DNA from: Hymenobacter sp. CRA2
GTDB taxonomy: Bacteria > Bacteroidota > Bacteroidia > Cytophagales > Hymenobacteraceae
NCBI RefSeq assembly: GCF_002007105.1
Contig: NZ_MVBC01000025.1
Location: 1-32,434 of the forward strand
Direction of reading: 5' to 3'
DNA: 32,434 bases
Part shown: in pieces, positions 8,587 to 16,312 of the stretch
Numbering within the stretch: position 1 is the first letter of the stretch
How the letters are laid out: each line of letters begins with the position of its first letter
Position numbers and translations under genes: made by a program
Notes under the pieces: generated by a model
The model's input: the letters and a program-made list of their open reading frames with translations, nothing else
Databases searched by the model: none
Told to the model about the DNA's origin: nothing

Positions 8587-10308
8587 CTATTCCACCAGTA
8601 GGCGGCCCGCAGCGGTAGCTCCATTGGCGGCCACGGCCTGCACATGGTACACCCCCTGCGCCAGCCCGGCTACCGACAGCGGTAGCTCAGTGGCAGTAGC
8701 GGCGTAGGGTACAGTCTGCACCATGCGCCCTAGTGCGTCGCGGACGGTCAGGTGCCCGGCCTCACGGCCGGCCGGCAGCCGCACTGTGGCCAGTTGGCGG
8801 GCCGGGCTGGGGTACACTGCCAGCGGCGCCAGCTGCCGGCCCGACCGCGTACCAGTGGTAACACTGCTCAGCCGGGCAAAAAAGGTTTCTTGGTTGCCCC
8901 GGCTGGTCGGCATGGCGAGGTTGCCAAAGCCAATAAGTCCAGCCAGGGTGCCAGCCACGTAGAGCTGGCCCGCACTGTTGAGGGCCAATCCTTGCGGTGC
9001 GGGGTACACGGCGCCTACGTCGTTGCTCTGCTGCGTCCAGCGTACGGTGCCCTGGGGCGTAAACGAGAATACTGCCAGCGCCGGATTCAGCGTATTGTTG
9101 GTAGGCACCGCCGACACTGTGACCAGACCCATGCCCACGGCACGAAGAAAGCGGCTGCTGAAGTAGCTATTGCCAAACTCATCGATAGCAACGCTACCGG
9201 GGTAGCTCATGGTGCCCGTAGCAAGGTGGTGCCAGTCGGAGGTGCCCTGAGCTGTGAAATGCACCAGATAGGCTTTGAGGTAGTTGCCCACCACGGAGCC
9301 GTCCTCTACGAAGCCGCCTACGGCCACATTGCCGGCATTATCGATAGCCAGACTACGAGCGTTATCGAGGCCAAGGCTGCGTATGGACGTCGGCATAAGG
9401 CTTACCCAGGTAGGTGAGCCCCCCGCACTGTACTTGGCCGCAAAGCCGTCGAGGTTGTTGGGCGTGCCGCTTAGGGTAGTGCCGCCAATGGTCACGGGGC
9501 CTTCTATACCACCGGCCACGTAGGCATTGCCTGCCGCATCGGCAGCTAGGGCCCCGGCCCAGTCCTCGCCGGTTCCCCCTTCGCTGCGGGCCCAGACTAG
9601 CCCGGCCTGGGCGTTGTATTTGGCAATGAAAAAGTCTTGAGTGTTTCTGCTGCTGCCATCCGCCGTGGCGCCCAGTACGCTGGTCAGGGTGGTGCCGCCC
9701 ATGTCCACAGTCCCAGTATAGGTCCCGGCTACCAGAATGTTGCCATTCCCATCCACGCCGAGACCCGCGGGGCTGCTGGTGTTGTAGCCACTGCTGGCAC
9801 CGCTGCGGCCGATGGCCTGCAGCCAGACCGGATTACCCTGCGTGTCCAGTTTCGCCAGAAAGCTGCTCCCCAGGGGCTCGGTCAGCGTGCTCGTTCCCAA
9901 GGCCATGGTTGCCGCGAAGCTACCGGTCAGGTACACGTTGCCGGTCGCGTCCAGCGCCAGGGCCGTCACTCCTGCCGGCTGAGCCGCCTCCTGCACGTTG
10001 CGCGCCCACAGCAGCGTGCCGGCATCGTTGTATTTGGCCACATAAGCATTGGGCTCGGTCGAGGTAAGGGTGCTGCCCCCTAGTTCGATGGTGCCCTGAT
10101 AGCTGTTGGTCACGTACACGTTGCCCGCGCCGTCGGTTTTGAGGGCGCCACCCGAATTGGTAGGCAGGGCCCTGGTGGTGGTGCTAGTGGTAGTAGTGCG
10201 GCGCACCTGTTGCCAAACAGGGCTGCTCTGCGCTTGGCTTAGTAGGGGCAATGCAGCGCTGGCGGCTAATAGTAGGGCACGACGGCTCAGGAGGGTAAAA
10301 TCAGGCAT
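8587..10308 (-). CDS. Secreted SBBP-type beta-propeller repeat protein with T9SS sorting domain
   Basis: The start is placed at ATG 10308 (MPDFTLLSRRALLL), giving 573 aa with a signal peptide of about 27 residues. The longer frame from 10371 would run through the nrdB terminator and is rejected. The mature part has about seven degenerate repeats of roughly 50-65 residues. Each has a D-x-x-G-N-x-Y-V-[AT]-G core (for example AGNVYVTNSYQGT, TGNVYLTGSF, AGNAYVAGGIEG), then a glycine-rich strand and an [AFY]-x-A-K-Y or F-x-A-K-L element with a following W. This matches SBBP (Bacteroidota beta-propeller) repeats. The last 80 or so residues (LAVYPSPARQ to GRLLVE) form a T9SS type A sorting domain. 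It is probably a surface or secreted scaffold protein; no enzymatic role is visible. Confidence 0.88.
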   Translation of the reverse strand: MPDFTLLSRRALLLAASAALPLLSQAQSSPVWQQVRRTTTTSTTTRALPTNSGGALKTDGAGNVYVTNSYQGTIELGGSTLTSTEPNAYVAKYNDAGTLLWARNVQEAAQPAGVTALALDATGNVYLTGSFAATMALGTSTLTEPLGSSFLAKLDTQGNPVWLQAIGRSGASSGYNTSSPAGLGVDGNGNILVAGTYTGTVDMGGTTLTSVLGATADGSSRNTQDFFIAKYNAQAGLVWARSEGGTGEDWAGALAADAAGNAYVAGGIEGPVTIGGTTLSGTPNNLDGFAAKYSAGGSPTWVSLMPTSIRSLGLDNARSLAIDNAGNVAVGGFVEDGSVVGNYLKAYLVHFTAQGTSDWHHLATGTMSYPGSVAIDEFGNSYFSSRFLRAVGMGLVTVSAVPTNNTLNPALAVFSFTPQGTVRWTQQSNDVGAVYPAPQGLALNSAGQLYVAGTLAGLIGFGNLAMPTSRGNQETFFARLSSVTTGTRSGRQLAPLAVYPSPARQLATVRLPAGREAGHLTVRDALGRMVQTVPYAATATELPLSVAGLAQGVYHVQAVAANGATAAGRLLVE

Positions 10309-10350
10309 ACACAACGGGAAAAGAACAATAGATCGGCAGGTAATGATAAA

Positions 10351-10379
10351 CAAAAAGCCCGGCGCTTGCACGCCGGGCT
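10351..10379 (-). terminator. nrdB terminator
   Basis: AGCCCGGCG (10356-10364) pairs with CGCCGGGCT (10371-10379) over a 6-nt loop. On the minus strand the hairpin is followed by a T run (10352-10356). It lies 24 nt past the nrdB stop and separates nrdB from the downstream propeller gene. Confidence 0.9.
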
Positions 10380-10402
10380 CGTCGTAATCAGGTAGTTGCC
10401 GC

Positions 10403-11365
10403 TTAAAAGTCCTCGTCGAGCGAGAAGACGTTCTGGTCGCGGTCCGACATCACGCCGGCTTTCTGGTACTCGGCCACGCGCTTCTCGAAGAAGTTGGTCT
10501 TGCCCTGCAGCGAAATCATCTCCATGAAGTCGAAGGGGTTCGAGGCATTGTAGATTTTGCGGTAGCCCAGCGAGACGAGCAGGCGGTCGGCCACAAACTC
10601 AATGTACTGCGACATAGCCTGCGCATTCATGCCAATGAGGTTCACCGGCAGCGCGTCGGTCACAAACTCCTGCTCGATGCTCACCGCGTCGCGGATGATG
10701 TCGTGCACGCGGCTCTCGGGCAGCTTGTTCTGCAGGTACCGCTCGTAGAGCAGGCAGGCGAAGTCGCAGTGCAGGCCTTCGTCACGGCTGATCAGCTCGT
10801 TGCTGAATGTGAGGCCCGGCATCAGGCCGCGCTTCTTCAGCCAGAAGATGGAGCAGAACGAGCCGGAGAAGAAGATGCCTTCTACGGCGGCAAAGGCAAT
10901 CAGGCGCTCGGTGAAGTTCTCGGAGTTGATCCACTTCAGCGCCCACTGGCCCTTTTTGGTCACCGCCGGCACGGTCTCCAACGCGTTGAAGAGGTAATCC
11001 TTCTGCTTGGGGTCCTTGATGTAGGTATCAATCAGCAGCGAGTAGGTCTCTGAGTGGATGTTTTCCATCATCACCTGGAAGCCGTAGAAGCAGCGCGCCT
11101 CGGGCATCTGCACCTCCTGCATGAAGTTGACGGCCAGGTTCTCGTTCACGATGCCGTCGGAGGCGGCGAAGAAGGCCAGCACGTGCGAGATGAAGTGCCG
11201 CTCGTTGTCGTTGAGGTTGTCCCAGTCTTTCTGGTCCTGCGACAGGTCGATTTCCTCCGCCGTCCAGAAGGAGGCTTCAGCTTTCTTGTACATCTGCCAC
11301 ACGTCGTCGTTCTGAATCGGGAAGAGGACGAAGCGGTTGGGGTTTTCTACCAGGAGCGGTTCCAT
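10403..11365 (-). CDS. nrdB: Ribonucleoside-diphosphate reductase, class Ia, beta (radical) subunit
   Basis: NrdB carries the di-iron/tyrosyl radical that NrdA needs. The start is at ATG 11365 ([16 protein letters not shown]), giving 320 aa; the frame is open upstream to 11476, but that part ([10 protein letters not shown]...) does not look like protein. Metal ligands D70, E101, H104, E162, E196 and H199 and radical tyrosine Y108 (in ENIHSETY) are all present with the expected spacing. The C-terminus FSLDEDF is the conserved tail that docks into the alpha subunit. The compact size and the spacing between E101 and E162 are closer to the short, eukaryote-like R2 type than to E. coli NrdB. A terminator follows. 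The 480-bp leader shared with divergent rplU carries TTnTCCACA boxes like those before nrdA. Confidence 0.97.
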   Translation of the reverse strand: MEPLLVENPNRFVLFPIQNDDVWQMYKKAEASFWTAEEIDLSQDQKDWDNLNDNERHFISHVLAFFAASDGIVNENLAVNFMQEVQMPEARCFYGFQVMMENIHSETYSLLIDTYIKDPKQKDYLFNALETVPAVTKKGQWALKWINSENFTERLIAFAAVEGIFFSGSFCSIFWLKKRGLMPGLTFSNELISRDEGLHCDFACLLYERYLQNKLPESRVHDIIRDAVSIEQEFVTDALPVNLIGMNAQAMSQYIEFVADRLLVSLGYRKIYNASNPFDFMEMISLQGKTNFFEKRVAEYQKAGVMSDRDQNVFSLDEDF

Positions 11366-11504
11366 AGGCTGGCAACAGGGATGAAACGGTCGGGAAAAAG
11401 GGCCGGCAACTACGGCGGCTGGGCAAGCTAACCGCGGCTCCGGGCCTGTTGTTCGGCTTGGCCCATCGGCCCCCAATGGGAGCTGCTGCGGCCCGACCGA
11501 AGTT

Positions 11505-11512
11505 CAAAGATA
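11505..11512 (-). promoter_or_regulatory. Candidate -7 promoter element for nrdB
   Basis: The minus strand reads TATCTTTG here, an exact match to the Bacteroidota -7 pattern TAnnTTTG, about 140 nt upstream of the nrdB start. No TTTG was found at the expected -33 distance, so support is partial. Confidence 0.4.
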
Positions 11513-11650
11513 GCCCGACCGGGCCGAGCCTCGCCGGTGTGTAGCGCTTTTTTCTCTGTTAATTTTTTGCTAAGCGGCTGAAACCAAGGAAGTGGCTGCC
11601 ATATCGGGAAAAGCCAACGAATCTGCGAAAAAGCCAGCTAAGCGGAAAAG

Positions 11651-11690
11651 TTTTCCACATTCTGTCTGTTGACAATTCAAGTTGTCCACA
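11651..11690. promoter_or_regulatory. Paired DnaA-box-like sites upstream of nrdB
   Basis: TTTTCCACA (11651-11659) and TTGTCCACA (11682-11690) lie in the same orientation, 31 bp start to start, about 285-325 bp upstream of nrdB. The first sits in GGAAAAGTTTTCCACA, sharing the 13-nt AAAGTTTTCCACA with the nrdA upstream site. They also lie 150-200 bp upstream of divergent rplU, but the likeness to the nrdA region makes nrdB the likelier target. Confidence 0.5.
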
Positions 11691-11782
11691 AAAATACTAT
11701 GCGCGTGCTGGCGTTACGGGTTCCTGCCCAATGCAAGCGGCGAGTGAAACTCAGGCGAGTACAAGAGGATTAACGCGTTAGG

Positions 11783-11814
11783 TTTGGTAATGTCAAAACC
11801 ACCTCGTACTTTTG
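11783..11814 (+). promoter_or_regulatory. rplU-rpmA promoter
   Basis: TTTG (11783-11786), a 20-nt spacer, then TACTTTTG (11807-11814) match the Bacteroidota -33/-7 promoter (TTTG, 19-20 nt, TAnnTTTG). It ends 32 bases before the rplU start, giving a short leader. Confidence 0.8.
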
Positions 11815-11846
11815 CCTTCCATTTTCAGAAAACCTGCGGAGAACCG

Positions 11847-12155
11847 ATGTACGCAATCGTAGACATAGCCGGCAAGCAGACGAAAGTCGAAGCCAACAAA
11901 TTTGTGTACGCCCACAAACTGGCCGGCAACGTCGGCGACGAGGTTGAGTTGGGCAATGTACTCTTGACCGACAACAACGGCACCCTGAGCGTGGGCGCCC
12001 CGTTCCTGTCCGACATCAAAGTGAAAGGCACCATCCTGGGCCACGTTCGTGGCGACAAGTTGATTGTCTTCAAGAAGAAGCGTCGTAAGGGCTACAAGAA
12101 GCTCAACACGCATCGTCAGGACTACACCAAAGTAATGATCAACAGCATCGGCTAA
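11847..12155 (+). CDS. rplU: 50S ribosomal protein L21 (bL21)
   Basis: bL21 binds 23S rRNA in the large subunit. The start at ATG 11847 (MYAIVDIAGKQTKVEANKF) gives 102 aa, the normal length. Conserved features are the N-terminal YAIVDIAGKQ and the basic C-terminal signature FKKKRRKGYKKLNTHRQDYT. The longer frame from 11784 includes the promoter and is rejected. rpmA follows 102 nt later, the usual rplU-rpmA pairing; a repeat sits between them. Confidence 0.98.
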   Translation: MYAIVDIAGKQTKVEANKFVYAHKLAGNVGDEVELGNVLLTDNNGTLSVGAPFLSDIKVKGTILGHVRGDKLIVFKKKRRKGYKKLNTHRQDYTKVMINSIG

Positions 12156-12175
12156 GGCCGGGTTGACAGTCTAAC

Positions 12176-12245
12176 GTTGTCAGTTGTCAGTACCTTAGGG
12201 GTGCTGGTTGCACAAGCTGACAACTCGCAACTGACAACTGACAAC
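12176..12245. repeat. GTTGTCAG-type inverted/tandem repeat between rplU and rpmA
   Basis: GTTGTCAGTTGTCAG (12176-12190) is a perfect reverse complement of CTGACAACTGACAAC (12231-12245). A further partial copy, CTGACAACTCGCAACTGACA, lies within the right half. The unit is an 8-mer (CTGACAA or GTTGTCAG) repeated in tandem. It can fold into a hairpin with a 40-nt loop in the rplU-rpmA mRNA. It looks like an interspersed intergenic repeat and not a terminator, since no T run follows. Confidence 0.75.
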
Positions 12246-12257
12246 TCTCTAAATACC

Positions 12258-12536
12258 ATGGCACACAAGAAAGGCGTAGGTAGCTCCAACAACGGCCGCG
12301 AATCGCATTCCAAGCGTCTCGGCGTGAAACTTTACGGTGGCCAGGTGGCCATTGCTGGCAACGTAATCGTGCGTCAGCGCGGCACCAAGCACCACCCCGG
12401 CCAGAACGTGGGTATCGGCAAGGACCACACCCTGTTCGCACTGGTTGACGGCACGGTTCAGTTCCGCAAAGGCCGCAAAGACCGTTCGTTCGTGACGATT
12501 GTTCCGGCTGCTGCTACGGAAGAAGCTGCTGCTTAA
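12258..12536 (+). CDS. rpmA: 50S ribosomal protein L27 (bL27)
   Basis: bL27 lies near the peptidyl-transferase centre. The start at ATG 12258 ([20 protein letters not shown]) gives 92 aa. The conserved N-terminus, [19 protein letters not shown] and GKDHTLFAL are all present. There is no Firmicutes-type cleavable N-terminal extension: the protein starts directly at MAHKKG. The upstream extension of the frame to 12177 is repeat-derived and not coding. A strong terminator follows the stop by 26 nt. Confidence 0.98.
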   Translation: MAHKKGVGSSNNGRESHSKRLGVKLYGGQVAIAGNVIVRQRGTKHHPGQNVGIGKDHTLFALVDGTVQFRKGRKDRSFVTIVPAAATEEAAA

Positions 12537-12562
12537 GTAGCCTCGCTCTCGAAGCATCAAGA

Positions 12563-12589
12563 AAGCCCGCCTTACCGGCGGGCTTTTTT
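12563..12589 (+). terminator. rplU-rpmA terminator
   Basis: AAGCCCGCC (12563-12571) and GGCGGGCTT (12577-12585) form a 9-bp stem with a 5-nt loop followed by T6 (12584-12589). Confidence 0.92.
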
Positions 12590-12641
12590 CGTTTGCACCG
12601 AGCGGACAGGTGCGGGTTGCTGCCGTCGGTACAGGCCGGTT

Positions 12642-13430
12642 TTAGTGCCCGGCCCAGCCGTCGGTGGTTTCAGTTAGATAGTAGAGTACCGGGCGGCTGG
12701 GGCTGGCATCGAGCTCCAGCATGGTCACTTGCAGGTTGAGCAAGTACAGGCCATCCGCAACGTCGTCGGGCACGAAGATGAGCTCGGTGATGGTGGCCCC
12801 GCGACGAATGTTGTCGGGGTACTGCCAAAAGGCATGGTGCGCGGCCAGCAAGCCGTTGTCCAGCTCCCGGTCGACGCTCGGCAAATCCAGCAGCAGGTGC
12901 TCAATGCCTTGCTCCGCGAGGTACTGCGCCAGCTCAGCGCTGATGTACGGCGGGTTCTGCCCCGAGTATTGGCGCGTACGTTTGGCCCCGGCGTTGGGCA
13001 AGGTGCGCAGCACAACGGCCTCGGGCGGCACCGGCGCAGCCTGTAGCAGCGGCAGCACGTCGGCCAGCTCCACCACTAGGTCGCCCCCCATCCGCGGGCG
13101 TGGGGCCACCGATACTACCCAGGCCACGAACAGGAACCGCTGCAAGCAGTTGGGTAAGGTAGCAGCCGGGTCAGGGCTGATGTGGCCGTAGCATTCCGTA
13201 TGCGTGCCGTTGCCGTGGGGCGTCAGGTGCACGCGCTTGTAGTTGGTGCTGCCGCCTTCCGCCACCGAGCCCACGAAGTCGCCCACGCGAATTACATCGA
13301 TTTCAACTGATTTGGCCCAAAAGCAATTGACCTGCTCGGGCCCGGGCTTCAGTGGTAAAGCTATATCGAGCGGGGCAACAGGATTGAAGCTGAACGAGCG
13401 GCCGTGGTACTGAAGAGTAGCAGTAAGCAT
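12642..13430 (-). CDS. Cyclase-family (kynurenine-formamidase-like) metal hydrolase
   Basis: This 262-aa cytoplasmic protein starts MLTATLQYHGRSFSF, without a signal peptide. The metal-binding region reads HGNGTHTECYGHI at 72-84, corresponding to the H-x-G-T-H-x-D-x-P-x-H motif of the cyclase/KynB family. G73 stands where the first histidine would be (a histidine sits one position earlier, H72), and E79 replaces the usual aspartate. H77 and H83 are kept. The later part (YISAELAQYLAEQGIEHLLLDLPSVDRE) fits the family fold, in which a late acidic/histidine stretch completes the site. The substrate is not evident; no tryptophan-degradation genes are nearby. Metal-dependent amide or lactone hydrolysis is the general expectation. 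It is followed (minus direction) by about 50 nt and then the convergent rpmA terminator. Confidence 0.85.
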   Translation of the reverse strand: MLTATLQYHGRSFSFNPVAPLDIALPLKPGPEQVNCFWAKSVEIDVIRVGDFVGSVAEGGSTNYKRVHLTPHGNGTHTECYGHISPDPAATLPNCLQRFLFVAWVVSVAPRPRMGGDLVVELADVLPLLQAAPVPPEAVVLRTLPNAGAKRTRQYSGQNPPYISAELAQYLAEQGIEHLLLDLPSVDRELDNGLLAAHHAFWQYPDNIRRGATITELIFVPDDVADGLYLLNLQVTMLELDASPSRPVLYYLTETTDGWAGH

Positions 13431-13535
13431 GAAGCAAGAAGGCTGAAGCAGGCGCCGGTTGAGCTACCGAGCGGCGTAACCGGTGCTTAAAATAAAGCAG
13501 GCTGAAAACTGGCTTGGTGGTTGGTGCTGGTATCA

Positions 13536-14240
13536 CTACGGTACCACCGGTGGCTCGGCAGTAAACTGCCCCGCCAGCTGGTTTAGGATGCGCGCAATTT
13601 CCTCGGCGCGGCTGTACACCATGAAGTGCGTGCCGCCCTCGATGAGGTACTCGACGCTGGCCGGGCCGGGCGGAAATACCCGGTCGCGGCTGCCCAGTAT
13701 TTGCACCGACGGGCCGATGTCGCGGCTGTCCCACCGAAACAGGCTGCGCACGGCCCAGCGGGTGTAGCCCGGCTCCTGGTCCCACAGAATCTGGCGAAAC
13801 AGTCGGTACTCCTCGCCCCCACCCACGCCGAAGTACCATTGCCCCAGGCGGGGCATAAACTTGAGCAGCTGCGGCGGCAGCCAGTTTTGCACGCCGGTAG
13901 CCCGCACCAGCTTTAGCAGCAGCGGTAACTGATCGGCGCCGGGGATGCTGGACACCAGAGCTACCAGAGCCAGGGGGCGCAGGCGGGCTATTTCCAGGGC
14001 GACGGTACCCCCAAATGATACGCCTACCAGCCAGCAACGCTCGTCCACCGGAACGCTTTCCGCCATGCGCTGGGCGTAGGCCGGTAAAGGTTCGTCGGGG
14101 TCGGCGGGGGCGAGCCACGGCAGGTAGTGCACAGTGCCGCGCAGCAGCGGGATGAGCCGTTGGAATACCCGCTCATCGGCGCCCAGGCCAGAAATCAGGT
14201 AGAAGACCGGTAGGACCGGGGCTGGTTGCGAATCAGGCAT
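13536..14240 (-). CDS. Alpha/beta-fold hydrolase
   Basis: The start at ATG 14240 (MPDSQPAPVLPVFYLISG) gives 234 aa; the longer frame to 14333 lies inside the upstream gene. It is a compact cytoplasmic alpha/beta hydrolase. It has the oxyanion loop SGLGADERVF (17-26), nucleophile S75 in GVSFGGT, probable acid D186 in LGSRDRVFPP, and H205 in GGTHFMVY. The fold and the triad order are standard. The ATG overlaps the stop of the upstream small acidic protein by 8 nt (ATGCCTGA), so the two are translationally coupled. The substrate cannot be told from the sequence. Confidence 0.88.
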   Translation of the reverse strand: MPDSQPAPVLPVFYLISGLGADERVFQRLIPLLRGTVHYLPWLAPADPDEPLPAYAQRMAESVPVDERCWLVGVSFGGTVALEIARLRPLALVALVSSIPGADQLPLLLKLVRATGVQNWLPPQLLKFMPRLGQWYFGVGGGEEYRLFRQILWDQEPGYTRWAVRSLFRWDSRDIGPSVQILGSRDRVFPPGPASVEYLIEGGTHFMVYSRAEEIARILNQLAGQFTAEPPVVP

Positions 14241-14676
14241 CGAGGCGGCGGAAAATGCCTTCCAGGTAGAAAACGTTGTCGGCCGCGGCGCGCTCTTCGC
14301 TGGCATCCTCATCGTCTTCGTCGAGGAATTCATCCTCGTCGGCGGGGTAGGTAAAGGAAAGCTTCAGTGCAATGCCGGGCAGCACGATGGCGTTTTGCTC
14401 GTCCTGGGTATATTCGAGCAGGCAGGGGCGGGGCGCCGTAGCCAGCGCATCGGCTACTTCCTCCTGCAGCTCACCGGCGCGCGGCCCGGCCTGGCGCAGC
14501 AGCAGATCAAGCTGGGCGAAGGGCAGGCCGAGGTGGAAGAAGTAGGTTTGGGCATCGAAAACGGTGGTGGCCCACAGGGTCACATCGTCAGTATTGTCGA
14601 ACACGATGGCGCGAATGTGGATTTCCTCCACGAAAAAATCGGCTCCGTATTCGACGGCGTCAATCAGGCGTTGCAT
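14233..14676 (-). CDS. Hypothetical acidic protein, 147 aa, coupled to the hydrolase gene
   Basis: I do not recognise a family. The protein starts MQRLIDAVEYGADFFVEEIH, has no signal peptide, and has an alternating strand/helix pattern at 1-115. A strongly acidic linker (ADEDEFLDEDDEDASEE, about 112-128) precedes a short C-terminal segment, NVFYLEGIFRRLDA. Codon use and GC-rich third positions match the chromosome. Its TGA overlaps the hydrolase start by 8 nt, so both are probably made from one mRNA. The upstream frame at 14664-14933 is repeat-derived and is not part of this gene. Confidence 0.75.
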   Translation of the reverse strand: MQRLIDAVEYGADFFVEEIHIRAIVFDNTDDVTLWATTVFDAQTYFFHLGLPFAQLDLLLRQAGPRAGELQEEVADALATAPRPCLLEYTQDEQNAIVLPGIALKLSFTYPADEDEFLDEDDEDASEERAAADNVFYLEGIFRRLDA

Positions 14677-14778
14677 GCAGGGAAGGTAAGCGGGGATAGG
14701 TAACTGTACAAGCTACGCAAGTACCCGCCGAACGGTAACGCCCTATGACGGCTCCTGTCATAAGCAGCGGCAGCACCG

Positions 14779-14998
14779 GCTGTCATTGCGAGCAACGTGA
14801 AGCAACCGTAGAAGGGGGGACGTAGCCAATCCTTCCTTTCACGGCACCACCCGTCAAAACTTATCAACCGAAAAGAGCCCGCCCGAAACGGCAGATGCTG
14901 GTTTCGGGCGGGGCTGTTTATTGGTCGGCACATTGCATAGGACCGATTGGCTAACGCCTTCCTACGGTTGCTTCGGCTGCGCCTCGCAATGACAGCCA
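14779..14998. repeat. MITE-like palindromic interspersed repeat (TGTCATTGCGAG family)
   Basis: A roughly 53-bp arm at 14779-14831 is an imperfect reverse complement of 14945-14998. Both arms contain GGCTGTCATTGCGAG at the outer end, then GAAGCAACCGTAG, and TAGCCAATC at the inner end. The whole unit is about 220 bp. It holds no gene; the open frame across it is spurious. The right end lies 15 nt past the hemW stop. Its arms resemble TGTCATTGCGAG repeats that I recall as common in Bacteroidota intergenic regions; copy number here cannot be seen. Confidence 0.8.
14877..14914 (-). terminator. Probable hemW terminator inside the repeat
   Basis: GCCCGCCCGAAAC (14877-14889) pairs with GTTTCGGGCGGGGC (14901-14914) with one bulged base and an 11-nt loop. 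On the minus strand it is followed by CTCTTTTC. It lies 100 nt downstream of the hemW stop, inside the palindromic repeat. Confidence 0.75.
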
Positions 14999-15013
14999 GT
15001 GTTACCGCTGCTG

Positions 15014-16150
15014 CTACGCCAGAAACAGCTCCAGCGTAATCTGGTCGGCCAGCAGCTTGCCCCGGTCGGTGAGGCGCAGCAGGTCGGACGTCACGTCGGC
15101 CCAGCCGTCGTGCTGGAGCTGCTGCAGGTAGGTGGCGCGCTGAGCGGCCAGGTCTACGCCGAGGTGCTGGCGCAGGTAGGCCAGGCTACAGCCGGCGGAG
15201 GTGCGCAGGCTGGTCATCAGGTACTCATTGGCGCGGTCGGTGGGGGAGAGGTCTTCGCGGGTGGCGGGTACCTCGTGGCGCTCCAGAATGCCCTGCACGT
15301 ACTGCGCGTTGCTGGGCACGGTGTACTGCCGGCTCTGCCCGTCGAAGGAGTGGGCGCTGGGCCCGAGGCCGAGGTAGGGCACGCCCTGCCAGTAGCTGCT
15401 GTTGTGACGGGAGTAGCGGCCCGGCCGGGCGAAGTTGCTGATTTCGTACTGCTCGTAGCCGGCGGCGCGGCTGGCCTCGAGCAGCATCTCAAACTCCTGC
15501 GCCACGAATTCTTCGGGCGCGGAGCGAAACTGGCCTTTCTTCAGCCGCCGACCAAATACCGTTTGCGGCTCGATGGTGAGGGCGTAGCAGGATAAGTGCG
15601 GCACCTGCAGCGCCACGGCCTCCTGCAAATCGTGCTGCCAGATGCCGTGGTCACCAGCCGGGTTCGGCACGCCGTAGATCAGGTCGATGCTGAGGTTGTC
15701 AAAACCAGCATCCTGGGCTGCGCGCACCGAGCGGCGCGACTCCTCGCCCGAGTGGGCGCGGTTCATCAGGCGCAGGTGCGGCTCGTGGAAGCTCTGCAGA
15801 CCGATGCTCAGGCGGTTGACCGGCGCAGATGCCAACTCGCGCAGCTTGGCGGCGCTGAGGTCGTCGGGGTTGGCTTCGAGGGTGATTTCCGCGTCCGGAG
15901 CTACGTCGAAGTACTGGTAGATGGCCTCGAACAGCTTCAGCAGCTCGGTCTCTGTCAGCAGGGAAGGCGTGCCGCCACCGAAGTAGATGGTGCTCAGGCC
16001 GGCGCCGCCGAGGTAGTCGTGGCGCAGCTCCAGCTCCCGCACCAGCGCCTGCACCACGTCGGCTTTGCGCCCCAGCGAGGTGCTAAAGTGAAAGTCGCAG
16101 TAATGGCAAGCTTGCTTGCAGAAGGGAATGTGGAGGTAAAGTCCGGCCAT
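15014..16150 (-). CDS. hemW: Radical SAM heme chaperone HemW
   Basis: HemW is a radical-SAM, heme-binding protein once annotated as oxygen-independent coproporphyrinogen oxidase. The 378-aa protein starts MAGLYLHIPFCKQACHYCDF, with the 4Fe-4S cysteines C11, C15 and C18 (CxxxCxxC) and the SAM-binding GGGTPS at 58-63. Later features are EITLEANPDDL, NRLSIGLQSF, NLSIDLIYGVP and the C-terminal HemN_C-like part beginning near RANEYLMTSLRT. The length of about 380 aa and the short N-terminus fit HemW and not HemN (about 455 aa with an extended N-terminus). It is divergent from the outer-membrane protein gene at 16313, 162 bp away. Its 3' end is bordered by the palindromic repeat. Confidence 0.93.
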   Translation of the reverse strand: MAGLYLHIPFCKQACHYCDFHFSTSLGRKADVVQALVRELELRHDYLGGAGLSTIYFGGGTPSLLTETELLKLFEAIYQYFDVAPDAEITLEANPDDLSAAKLRELASAPVNRLSIGLQSFHEPHLRLMNRAHSGEESRRSVRAAQDAGFDNLSIDLIYGVPNPAGDHGIWQHDLQEAVALQVPHLSCYALTIEPQTVFGRRLKKGQFRSAPEEFVAQEFEMLLEASRAAGYEQYEISNFARPGRYSRHNSSYWQGVPYLGLGPSAHSFDGQSRQYTVPSNAQYVQGILERHEVPATREDLSPTDRANEYLMTSLRTSAGCSLAYLRQHLGVDLAAQRATYLQQLQHDGWADVTSDLLRLTDRGKLLADQITLELFLA

Positions 16151-16312
16151 GAAGGGAGGGCGTAAGCTTGACTAGCGCGCCCGACGGCTTAGCTTGCGCC
16201 AGCGTCAGAACGATTTGAGCGGGCGGATTTGTTCACGCCTAGACGCTGCGCAGCCCGAGTTAGTCGGCTCGGGCAGAAAAGAAAACGGCTGCCGCCGCGT
16301 TTGAGCCTGCAA

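Noticed and set aside
10309-10371. N-terminal extension of the propeller protein to 10371
   Set aside because: It would include the nrdB terminator hairpin and would hide the signal peptide that starts at 10308.
14664-14933. 89-codon frame upstream of the acidic protein gene
   Set aside because: It lies mostly in the palindromic repeat and reads as typical repeat-derived translation (LLAMTAG), with no support as a gene.
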